A DNA stretch of 64,000 nt from Streptomyces sp. CMB-StM0423 (lineage in GTDB: Bacteria > Actinomycetota > Actinomycetes > Streptomycetales > Streptomycetaceae): NCBI RefSeq assembly GCF_002847285.1, contig NZ_CP025407.1:3546501-3610500 (forward strand), given 5' to 3'. Shown here in pieces: positions 40,401 through 46,955 of the stretch; within the stretch, counting starts at the first letter, position 1; every line of letters starts with the position of its first letter. The notes under the pieces are model-generated. The model made no database searches. It was not told the DNA's origin and worked only from the letters and a program-made list of their open reading frames with translations. The position numbers and the translations under genes are program-made.

Positions 40401-40680
40401 GGCACACGCCCTGCGGGGCCTAGGGATGTCGGAACTCGCCGCGCGCCGCCTGAGCGATGCCGGCGACCACGTCAAGGAGGCCGTCGGCACCGCCCGGCGC
40501 ACCGATGACCGTGCGGAAGAGGCCCGGGCTCTCGCCGTGCTTGCCGATGTCCGCGCCGCGGAGGGAGCGGCCGACGAGGCCCGCACGGCCCTCGAACGGG
40601 CCGTCGAACTCATGCGGCACCTCGATCCGCGGGAAGCGGACAGGATGAGTCAGAGATTGAGGGAACTCAGGCGGCGCTGA
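37492..40680 (+). CDS. AfsR-like regulator: SARP, NB-ARC and TPR domains
   Basis: The 1062-residue protein starts at GTG with GGGGGAGGATACTG upstream. Residues 1-95 form the OmpR-like DNA-binding domain (EFQILGPVELLVGERRVELG ... YISRIRRHLRL), followed by the activator domain (WHRFKVLTAEASAAFDRGDD ... YQRIRGLLRGEFG). The NB-ARC has ISGMAGVGKTALALH (Walker A), ALIVLDDA (Walker B) and YLPLAIELVANRL (GLPL-like). At least eight TPRs end the protein. It carries three TTA codons (37891, 39883, 39892), unusual here, so translation may depend on the bldA-type tRNA. Full AfsR architecture; target genes unknown, possibly the divergent STAND gene or the island. Confidence 0.9.
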   Translation: MEFQILGPVELLVGERRVELGSDKERCLLAALALDVGRPLSIDTLAGRIWDGDPPVQARKNTHTYISRIRRHLRLADTDPPPQITRRAHTYALEVDPELVDWHRFKVLTAEASAAFDRGDDTRSALLLNRAAALWKGEPLAGLPGMWAARVRSALIEKGLAATVSRVTAELRLGRYADLVGELHELVDQHPADETVAGLLMLACYGSGRYPDALRAYQRIRGLLRGEFGSTPGAELDHLHQNILDRLPIAEILHGATAVRELPRTGHEQEPTGISGPAAPRNLPPQTPLVGRSEEMRALNAAIAVAAQDGSVVALEAISGMAGVGKTALALHAGHQLADHFPDGQLYLDLRAHSGPPDPLSPESALATLLRLLGIPAETIPVGLEERVALWRTMLTKLRALIVLDDASGPHQVRPLLPGVSPSLVIITSRRHLAGLPHARHVLLDVLPPDDAVELFREFAGPERTRDVEIVARIVRYCGYLPLAIELVANRLATRPSWTPTTLSKRLTQGTSRLREIRDGYQEIARAFELSYQTLTAAQQRAFRHLGLHPGPEFTADAGAALLGLPVDETEHVLDSLMSCHLLREPTPGRFTYHDLLREYADALAHSEDDRRTRDQALHRLISFSVANARQADELAHPRRLRLPAPGSDHSAEPWAAPPIDDATAWFAAERTSLLAVEAYARAHGAPDQAAQLADSLSGFLAEGCHWADAEMVHHNAVDHFRATGDQRALCQALLSLSGTHASTSKYPEAAEAGEEALRVARAEGDAMREAEALRGLGILQWHLGENHMALALNIAALRILEKSGTIWDRARCQNNIAIAQLALGEIDSARDHFQLALSGFKAAGDTWGIVRTLNNIGDLHKHSGEAELARETLETSLSLAESGGNAYVRATVRTNLADILAESGEIDQSLTMYAQAVQDFRSLGDRKSLANALNGLGDAHRRAGFSEEAAHHYRSSLDIARSIGSAHEEAHALRGLGMSELAARRLSDAGDHVKEAVGTARRTDDRAEEARALAVLADVRAAEGAADEARTALERAVELMRHLDPREADRMSQRLRELRRR

Positions 40681-40757
40681 CAGAATCGTAGCCTAAAAAG
40701 GCTCGCAGCAAGTTCAGCATAGCACCCATAGAGGTAAGTTTCGATTTCTAGCTGGAT

Positions 40758-40787
40758 TTGAGACGACCTCCTCGTGTGAGGTAGCGT
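40758..40787 (+). promoter_or_regulatory. Candidate promoter for the small exported-protein gene
   Basis: TTGAGA (40758-40763) and TAGCGT (40782-40787) are spaced by 18 bases, a plausible vegetative-sigma pair. The start point would fall at about 40794-40796, almost on the GTG start codon, suggesting a leaderless transcript. Confidence 0.4.
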
Positions 40788-40795
40788 CCAATCGT

Positions 40796-41110
40796 GTGAG
40801 CGAAACACAGAAGGCATCCCCTTTGTTCGGGGCACGTCAGGCATCTGTCCTCGTTGCCGCCGTCCCAGTCATCGCTGTCGGCAGCCTGGTAGCGACTGCG
40901 CAGTCGGCACAGGCCGCCGCACAGTCGAAGCACATCAATGCCATTTGCATTCCGACAGGAGCACAGGGGCCAGCGGAGATATCCGGTCTACCCATGGACG
41001 CCGGCCGGCATATTGCACATCCGGAAAAGGGTAATACCGCATCGGGACTCCCTCATGAGTGGCGCCACGTGCTCCGACTCCCCGTCGAGGGAGCACACCT
41101 CGCCGTGTGA
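40796..41110 (+). CDS. Small putative exported protein
   Basis: A 104-residue frame from GTG 40796. Residues ~16-42 (SVLVAAVPVIAVGSLVATAQ followed by SAQAAAQ) form a convincing signal peptide with an AQA-type cleavage site. The remainder is short, polar and without recognisable motifs, and may not be coding over its full length. No ribosome site is evident, consistent with a leaderless message. A strong hairpin follows the stop. Confidence 0.4.
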   Translation: MSETQKASPLFGARQASVLVAAVPVIAVGSLVATAQSAQAAAQSKHINAICIPTGAQGPAEISGLPMDAGRHIAHPEKGNTASGLPHEWRHVLRLPVEGAHLAV

Positions 41111-41126
41111 CCGCCCACGGACCGGT

Positions 41127-41166
41127 CGTAGAGTCCCAGTCGCCGGAGGCGGACCGGGACTCTACG
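41127..41166. terminator. Hairpin terminator
   Basis: Perfect 11-base arms, CGTAGAGTCCC (41127-41137) and GGGACTCTACG (41156-41166), with a GC-rich interior that can pair further. It lies between the end of the small exported-protein gene and the convergent end of the 280-residue protein gene. Confidence 0.7.
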
Positions 41167-41258
41167 GCGCAGGTGGTGCCGCCCAGTGCCCGAAACACCA
41201 CGCGGCAGGGCGCCCAGAAGCGCACATGACCGTACCCACCGCGAGCCATCGGGGGCTG

Positions 41259-42101
41259 CTACGCAAAGTTCCGCTGCGCCTCGGCGATGTTGTCCCGATA
41301 CGTTCGCAGCGCCCGCAACCCGGCGGCATAGCGGTCACGGTGTCGTGCGATGTCTGCGGCCTGTTTCTCGGCCTGGATAGTGTGCCAGATCTCGACGGTA
41401 TGGTGGCGGCGCTTGCAGGTGACGTCGGCGACGGCGGTAGCCCGCTCTCGTCGCGTGTGCCGGGTGTTGCCGTCGCTGCCTCGCCGCCAGGCCTCGTCCA
41501 CGTAAGCGGCGACAGGGGAGGGGTAGCCCGCGAAGCCCTGGTCTGCCATACAGCGTGACCACGCATCCCAGGCTGTGCGCATCCGCATGTCACGCTTGAC
41601 CGCCTTGTCGACGACGATCGTCCGCTTGCTCACGTAGAGCCAATCCCGCTCGACGTCGATCCCGCGCATCAGCCGGCGGTTGGCCCCGGCGCTGCAGGCG
41701 GGGAAGTCCGCGTACTCAGCAGAGGTCATACGGCGGCCCTTCGGCCGAGGACCCGGGGATTCCGCCGGACTCCAGCCGTAACCCCAGCGTTGGGCGTCCT
41801 CGATGTCGACGACACCGTAGTCGGTACCCACCGCAGTGGCGGCAATCGGGTCGCTGGGGTAGCGGGGATCGAGCGGGAAGTCCGGGTGGCCACGGTCTGC
41901 CATGCACTGCCGAACCAGCAGCGCCGACGCCCGCTGGCTACTCCGGTAGTCCTCAGGCGTGTAGTCGTAGCGGTTGGCCGGCAACGGACCGAGGTCCGTT
42001 GCCGTGGGTATGAGGTCCGGGGTTTCGGAGCCGGAAGCACAGATCGCCGCCAACGCCGCCACTCCCGCCACGGCACACAGCCGCCACCCCCTTCTCCCCA
42101 T
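41259..42101 (-). CDS. Exported protein of unknown function (lipoprotein-like signal)
   Basis: The 280-residue protein starts MGRRGWRLCAVAGVAALAAI followed by CASGSE: a positively charged start, hydrophobic core and a Cys, resembling a lipoprotein signal although Ile precedes the Cys. The mature part has paired Cys motifs of the type ALLVRQCMADRGHPDFPL and WDAWSRCMADQGFAGYPSP, a repeat seen in many actinobacterial secreted proteins of unknown role. The C-terminus is helical and Arg-rich (AEKQAADIARHRDRYAAGLR). No ribosome site is evident at ATG 42101. Extracytoplasmic location is inferred. Confidence 0.65.
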   Translation of the reverse strand: MGRRGWRLCAVAGVAALAAICASGSETPDLIPTATDLGPLPANRYDYTPEDYRSSQRASALLVRQCMADRGHPDFPLDPRYPSDPIAATAVGTDYGVVDIEDAQRWGYGWSPAESPGPRPKGRRMTSAEYADFPACSAGANRRLMRGIDVERDWLYVSKRTIVVDKAVKRDMRMRTAWDAWSRCMADQGFAGYPSPVAAYVDEAWRRGSDGNTRHTRRERATAVADVTCKRRHHTVEIWHTIQAEKQAADIARHRDRYAAGLRALRTYRDNIAEAQRNFA

Positions 42102-42498
42102 GCGGAGGGATGTTAGCGAACAACGTGTACGCGGTGACCGGGAGCCGGGGAGCTGAACCTTTCCGCCCAGGTCGGTCAACCGTGGCCGCAGGAGCAGCCA
42201 GGCGAGCCCATCCCAGCCTTCCCCGGCGTCGGCGCGGTCCGCTCCAGCGCCCGCATCCTGATCCGCTTCCGACCGGGAGGACTCCGACGTCCCCGGGGCG
42301 GCTCCCGCTGCCGTAGGTCGTCCTGATTGTGAACTGCCCGCGCAGGACGAGGAGACATCGGGACTGGCGTGGAATGTACGAACCCTTGCGGAGCGACGCT
42401 GCACCTCCGTATAGCAGCGCGACCCGCGACTGCTCGTCGATCGTGGGTCTGAGCTCGGAACGGAAGGTTGCGTGGTGTCACTGACCACGGGGGTCACG
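42102..42498. other. Spacer with a possible gene remnant
   Basis: No complete gene is seen between the exported-protein start and the NACHT gene stop. On the minus strand one frame runs from a TGA near 42480 to about 42180 with protein-like content (ELRPTIDEQSRVALLYGG, then ASLRKGSYIPRQSRCLLVLR) but has no start codon. It may be a decayed gene or chance. Confidence 0.3.
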
Positions 42499-45483
42499 TT
42501 ACGTAGCTGAATGGTCCAGTCGGCGTACCTCTTCCTCCGGGCATTCGCGCTCGGAGATGCGAAGTGGCGCTCCGAGGGCGGGGGGTGCGACTGATGGTTC
42601 CTTCGGGAAAGGTTCGATGCCCCTGACGATGGTGGCCCTCTCGATCGAGATTGCGGTGAGGTCACCCATGCCTCGCAGGGGTGTGAGGTCGATCTCCCGA
42701 TGCTCTGCGGCGCAGTAGATGGTGAGGGCTGCGAGTCCGGGCAGCTTGGTAGGCACGAGGGAGAGGTCGACGGCCGCTCGCTGCGAGTAGACATGCAGAC
42801 GACGGACCTGCGGAGCGGGTGGCAGGAGTTCGAGCATCGAGAGTCCGGCGTCAAGCTGTAACCATAGGCTCTCAAGCTGGGGTAGTTCGGCTGCGAGCGC
42901 GAAGCCCTTGATGGGGCAGCACAAATTGAGGGTGTCGAGTTGAGGCCAGCGCCCAATGCCGTCGAGTCGAAGGTGATGGTGTGCTGTCGGGCCGAGCATG
43001 AGGGAGGTGAGGTCGGCCTCGACGGGCAGAGCACCGAGATCCTGGTAGGGCACCTCATCTCGCAGTACGAGTTTGGTGAGTCTCTGCAATCGGGCAAGGC
43101 CCGAGAAGAGTTCGGGCTGGCACTGCGAAAGATCAAGTTCGGTGACCTGCGTGTCCGTCAGGGCCGTAATGTCTGTGAGGTTGTCGCAATCGTTGAGAGC
43201 AACTTTGATCAGCGCCGTATAGGGCTGGAGGAATGCCAGGTCGCGCAGGGCCGGGTTGCGGCCTATGCTCAGTCGCTGCAATTTACCCGGGTCGAGAACG
43301 GCGTCAATAGTGCCGACGGGGAAGTCTCCCTGAATATTCATAGTTTCGAATTTACCCAGGGCGGGTAAAGCAGAAAACTGGTCGGCCGATATCACGTTGA
43401 GGTAGGTGAGACCAGGAGAGTACGCGAGGATATCGCGAGCGTATTCCGCCGCGTCGAAACGGTCCCAAGCGCTCTCCAGTGCCCTGGCGACTTCTCCACG
43501 CGTGCAAGTTCGGAACCGCTTTAGGACGGCCAGGGCAGCGTCGCCGCCGATCCTGGTCGCCGTATGCACGACGGCCCCAGCCTCGTCGTCTTCGAGGCCG
43601 TCGGGCCCATCCAGGAGGTCCAGTACGACAGGGCCGGCGGCGGCAAGGATCTCTGCTTCTTCCCAATCCCGCGGCGGCAGCAGAGCTCGTGTGCGGGACT
43701 GGACTTCCTCGCGTACCTCTGGGGCGAGTTCCGTCGCGTTCTCTAGGCATGCCGTCGCCAGCAGGTGCAGCCTCGTGCGGTGTCTGAGTGTCTGATCCCC
43801 GCGCTTGACAAGGCGTTTCAGTAGGCGTGCGCGTTCATCCGGGCGAGCGTGGGCGGTGGCCATGCGCAGCACGTCCTCCCACTGATCGTCGTGGGCGTGG
43901 CGGACCAGGAGCGGGATATCACGTGCCTCGATGGACGCCTTGGCGCCCAGGTAGTCCTGGAACGTGCGGTGCACGAAGTCGACGGTATCGGCGGCCGGGG
44001 TGCGCAGCAGGCCGCAGCGGGCCAGCAAGTGGGCGAGGACCTTCTCAGCGTTTACCTGTTCGGCAACGGCGGGCATCGCGGGGAGCGCGTCCGCGATGAG
44101 ACCCGTCGCCAGGTCGCGGTCGAGTTCGGTCTGGCCGTTGCGGATCAGCCAGTACGCCAGGCGCTGGAGCAACTGGATGCTCTGCTGCTCACTCAGGACC
44201 ACGGCCTCCGGCGCCGTGATGTCGCGTTCGTCGTCGCGTCGGTGCAGCAGCATCGACAAGGCCGCCTGGTACAGCTCCATCCGTCCGTACGGCAGGTGGC
44301 CGCGGCGGTCGCGATGCAGGGCGCACACCAAGGCGCACAACAGCGGAGTGGTGACCAGGCGTGCCAAGTCTCGCTGAGCGCGAACCGTGTCCTTCAGGCT
44401 CTCGCCCAGGCCGTCGATGTCGGCGCGTTCCGCTTCGCTGCTTGCCGTGGCGGCTACCGCGCGGTGCCAGCGGTCGACGAAGACCGCCACGTCCCGGCTG
44501 CTCATCGGCCGGATCGTCAGGTCAGTGAAGTCGCTGTCGACCAGCCAGCCTTCGGGTACCGCGGACGGCCGTGTAGTGACCACATAGGTCGCCCGGGAGT
44601 AGGCGGCGAGCAGGTCGTACAGCCATTGGCGAGCCCCCTGACGCTGGGCCTGAGGAACCTCGTCCAGCCCGTCGATCAGCAGCACCGCTCGCCCCGCTGT
44701 GAGCAGTGCGTCCGCCCAGCCGGGCGGCTGCGAGGCCGCGAGCGGGCAACGGACAGCGGCTAAGTACTCCTCTGGGGCGGGCAGCTCACCCCGGCGTACC
44801 AGAGTGCGCAGAGGTAGCCAGAACGGCACACCTCCACTCAACTGGTCCAGCCTGCCCGGCAATGTGCCGCCAGCGGTCGACACGGCCAGCCACTGCAGCA
44901 GCGCCGTCTTGCCGCACCCGGCCAGCCCACGGACCAGCACCCGGCGCAGCCCGGACAGCGCCTGCTCGGCACGCTCCACCCTGACCTCGTTGCGGTGGCC
45001 GGGGCCAGATGCCGTGGCGCCGCCTTCGGTGACCGCGGCGTGCAAGGGGGTGGCCAGTTCGAGGCTGAGGTACGCGGCGTCCAGAGGCCACCGGGCCCGG
45101 TCGGGGCGCGACAGGTCCAGACCGATCACCGAGAGCATGCCATGGCGTTCGGCGACGTACTGGCGATAGCGCTCCTCGAATCCTGCCGCTTCGCCGCCCG
45201 AGGGTTTCACGGAAGTTGTCTGCGGGCCGTGCGGTAGCGCTCTGCCGCGTAGCTCCAGCAACTCTTCTGCGTCCGCCCCGAGCGCCCGCGCCAGCTCCAC
45301 CACCGTGGTCTCGCTCGGCACCGCCGAACCGTTAAGCGCCCGGCTGACCGTCGTGTGCCCGAGCCCGGCCCGCCGCTCAAGCCCGCCCATCGTCAGCCGC
45401 CGCTCGGCCCGCAAGAGCCGTAAGTGCCTCGCCAGTTCCACGCGCGCTTCGTCCCGATCTCCCATCCTGCCGTCCGCCCCCAC
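42499..45483 (-). CDS. XRE HTH - NACHT ATPase - leucine-rich-repeat protein (bacterial NLR-like)
   Basis: From GTG 45483 (GGGAGGGA six bases upstream) the protein has 994 residues. Residues ~10-75 are an XRE HTH (LARHLRLLRAERRLTMGGLE, AGLGHTTVSRALNG). A linker leads to a NACHT ATPase with Walker A RGLAGCGKTALLQ (~185-197), Walker B VLLIDGLDE (~267-275), VVTTRPSAV and FVHRTFQDYLGAKA. The last third is leucine-rich repeats (LTYLNVISADQFSALPAL, LQRLSIGRNPALRDLAFLQP, VTELDLSQCQPELFSGLARL). This is the layout of NLR-related proteins, some of which are antiphage sensors. Here the N-terminal effector is a DNA-binding domain, so it may regulate a neighbour. A small two-TM gene lies divergently. Confidence 0.88.
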   Translation of the reverse strand: MGADGRMGDRDEARVELARHLRLLRAERRLTMGGLERRAGLGHTTVSRALNGSAVPSETTVVELARALGADAEELLELRGRALPHGPQTTSVKPSGGEAAGFEERYRQYVAERHGMLSVIGLDLSRPDRARWPLDAAYLSLELATPLHAAVTEGGATASGPGHRNEVRVERAEQALSGLRRVLVRGLAGCGKTALLQWLAVSTAGGTLPGRLDQLSGGVPFWLPLRTLVRRGELPAPEEYLAAVRCPLAASQPPGWADALLTAGRAVLLIDGLDEVPQAQRQGARQWLYDLLAAYSRATYVVTTRPSAVPEGWLVDSDFTDLTIRPMSSRDVAVFVDRWHRAVAATASSEAERADIDGLGESLKDTVRAQRDLARLVTTPLLCALVCALHRDRRGHLPYGRMELYQAALSMLLHRRDDERDITAPEAVVLSEQQSIQLLQRLAYWLIRNGQTELDRDLATGLIADALPAMPAVAEQVNAEKVLAHLLARCGLLRTPAADTVDFVHRTFQDYLGAKASIEARDIPLLVRHAHDDQWEDVLRMATAHARPDERARLLKRLVKRGDQTLRHRTRLHLLATACLENATELAPEVREEVQSRTRALLPPRDWEEAEILAAAGPVVLDLLDGPDGLEDDEAGAVVHTATRIGGDAALAVLKRFRTCTRGEVARALESAWDRFDAAEYARDILAYSPGLTYLNVISADQFSALPALGKFETMNIQGDFPVGTIDAVLDPGKLQRLSIGRNPALRDLAFLQPYTALIKVALNDCDNLTDITALTDTQVTELDLSQCQPELFSGLARLQRLTKLVLRDEVPYQDLGALPVEADLTSLMLGPTAHHHLRLDGIGRWPQLDTLNLCCPIKGFALAAELPQLESLWLQLDAGLSMLELLPPAPQVRRLHVYSQRAAVDLSLVPTKLPGLAALTIYCAAEHREIDLTPLRGMGDLTAISIERATIVRGIEPFPKEPSVAPPALGAPLRISERECPEEEVRRLDHSAT

Positions 45484-45502
45484 GCGCAGTCCCTCCCACA
45501 GT

Positions 45503-45549
45503 CCGTACGCCAACGTTCATTCCCGTACGCTCCGTACGCCCGCGTACGC
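45503..45549. promoter_or_regulatory. Cluster of CGTACG palindromes between the NACHT and two-TM genes
   Basis: CGTACG occurs at 45504, 45524, 45533 and 45543, each extended to CCGTACGC or GCGTACGC. Four copies in 46 bases of the divergent promoter region suggest an operator array for a dimeric HTH protein, such as the XRE domain of the adjacent NACHT protein. CGTACG is frequent in this genome, so the case rests on clustering. Confidence 0.45.
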
Positions 45550-45604
45550 CTCTCAGGCCATTTTCGTTCCCGACTGCACGGTTTCGCCGGAAGGGAACAA
45601 ATAC

Positions 45605-45817
45605 ATGCCTGCATCGCCGACCACGCTCACCATCCTCGCGCTCGCCCTGCTCGATGCCGCCCTCCTCGCCGTCCTGGCCGCCATCGCCACTGGGCTGCTG
45701 GCCCGCACCGACGGTGCCTCCATCCCCGCCGCCCTGCTGCGCGCCGGGGCCGCCTTCGGCGCGACGCTAACCGTGGCGGCCGCGCTGCTCGCCCTCCTCG
45801 TAGACGCCCTGACGTGA
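45605..45817 (+). CDS. Small two-transmembrane protein divergent from the NACHT gene
   Basis: A 70-residue protein from ATG 45605 with GGAAGGGAA nine bases upstream. It is two hydrophobic helices (LTILALALLDAALLAVLAAI and AGAAFGATLTVAAALLALLV) joined by a short polar turn with ARTDG. It shares a promoter region with the XRE-NACHT-LRR gene. Small two-TM proteins serve as effectors, toxins or regulators in several bacterial conflict systems; here that is only a positional inference. Confidence 0.6.
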   Translation: MPASPTTLTILALALLDAALLAVLAAIATGLLARTDGASIPAALLRAGAAFGATLTVAAALLALLVDALT

Positions 45818-46079
45818 CGTCCTTCTCCTACACCCCTGCTACGGCCCCGGCTCCGCCGCAGCCGTCAGGCGCGCCGCGAGCGCCGCGCGCAGCTCCGGGC
45901 CCCCTCCACGCGGAAAGCGGCATCCGCACCTGCCAGTCCCGCGCGTACATCACACGCGCGCTGGTGCTGCCGGTCAGTACGCAGCCGTCGCCGGCCAACT
46001 CCAGGCGGCCCATCGGCGGGCCGCGGCGTGGTCACGGACTTCGCCGCATGCTGGCCGACGCTCTCCGGCAGCACCCGGA
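45818..46079. other. Spacer without a supportable gene
   Basis: High-GC sequence between the two-TM gene and the integrase remnant. A short minus-strand frame (45828-46013, MGRLELAGDGCVLTGSTSAR...) has some protein-like character but no ribosome site and no relatives I recognise; it could be debris from the integrated element. Confidence 0.3.
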
Positions 46080-46719
46080 TCACTTTGCCTTCGCCCGGGG
46101 TACCACCGCGACGACTCCCTCGGCCAGGGTCTGCTCCATCTCCTGGAACATGACCACGTACGTATCAGTCGCAAGCCGTACGCTCTGGTGGCGCAGCTTC
46201 ACCTTGGCGTCGTCGATGTCGCCGCCGGCCGCCTTCACGAGCCCCGCCCCGACGTGCCTGAGATCCCGCAGCGTGATCGGGGGCAGGTCGGCCCCGTCGC
46301 GGATCCGCTCGAACTCGTCGCTGAGCACGTGGGGTTGATCGCGGTCCCGTCCTCGTTCGTGAGGATCTTCCCGGAGTCCGTCCAAAGGGCAGCCCTGCGG
46401 CCAGACGGGCATCCCGCTCGGCAAGCTGCCGCTTCCGGTGCTCCCCGCACACCGCGACGGTCCCGGCGTCGGGGGAGACCGGGGCCGCGCTGCCGTCCGT
46501 CTTCGGCTCCGACTCGACCGGCGTCCAGCCGTCGACCGTGACCGCCGTGGACACCATCAGGACCCGCGCCTGGCTGTCGAGGTCTTCCCACGCTGCGCCG
46601 ACGGCTTCGCTGCGGCGCATCGCGTGGTACCTCACCAGCAAGAAGTCCCCAACTCGCAGGATGCCGAACTCATGATCACTGACGTTCGGGCCAGCAGCGG
46701 GCCAGCAATCGATCTCCAA
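46080..46719 (-). pseudogene. Tyrosine-type integrase remnant with frameshifts
   Basis: Three minus-strand frames read consecutively as one integrase C-terminal domain: RYHAMRRSEAVGAAWEDLDS with the first catalytic Arg (46719 side), then GKILTNEDGTAINP in a second frame, then PPITLRDLRHVGAGLVKAAG and RHQSVRLATDTYVVMF in a third, carrying the HxxR-like, H and Tyr catalytic positions. Frame changes fall near 46390 and 46325. The N-terminal core-binding domain is missing. The gene lies just beyond the 3' end of tRNA-Lys, the usual insertion point for such integrases, marking an old, now defective integrative element. Confidence 0.8.
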
Positions 46720-46737
46720 CTAGCCTAAAACGCAGAA

Positions 46738-46770
46738 GAGCCCAGGTCATATACGCTCTGACCTGGGCTC
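46738..46770 (-). terminator. Intrinsic terminator after tRNA-Lys
   Basis: Perfect 12-base arms (GAGCCCAGGTCA at 46738-46749 and TGACCTGGGCTC at 46759-46770) with a nine-base loop. Read on the minus strand the stem is followed by TTCTGCGTTTT, a T-rich run fitting a Rho-independent terminator for the tRNA transcript. Confidence 0.85.
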
Positions 46771-46776
46771 CAGCGG

Positions 46777-46849
46777 TAGGCCGCGTGGGACTCGAACCCA
46801 CAACCAACGGATTAAAAGTCCGGTGCTCTGCCAATTGAGCTAGCGGCCC
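46777..46849 (-). tRNA. tRNA-Lys (anticodon TTT)
   Basis: The 73-base minus-strand sequence folds as a tRNA: acceptor arms GGGCCGC and GCGGCCT (one G-U pair), D-arm GCTC...GAGC, anticodon stem CCGGA/TCCG(G/T) around loop CTTTTAA giving TTT, and T-arm GTGGG TTCGAGT CCCAC. CCA is not encoded. Its 3' end faces the integrase remnant, so it probably served as attachment site. Confidence 0.95.
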
Positions 46850-46911
46850 GCCCGGCCAGCATAGCCCGGACCCCGGCGTGCCCCCGAGCGGATATCCCCT
46901 GGCGGGCGGGG

Positions 46912-46943
46912 CGCGGCCCCTCCCTGGGGCGGGAGGGGCCGCG
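46912..46943 (-). terminator. Hairpin terminator after the LamG protein gene
   Basis: Perfect 13-base arms (CGCGGCCCCTCCC and complement) around TGGGGC, 13 bases beyond the stop of the minus-strand LamG gene. Confidence 0.75.
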
Positions 46944-46955
46944 GGTGGGCGGCGG

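Noticed and set aside
46777..46849. A second tRNA or a visible duplicate of the tRNA-Lys 3' end marking the other island boundary
   Set aside because: Reading by eye I found no convincing duplicate elsewhere in the window, so no attachment site is reported.
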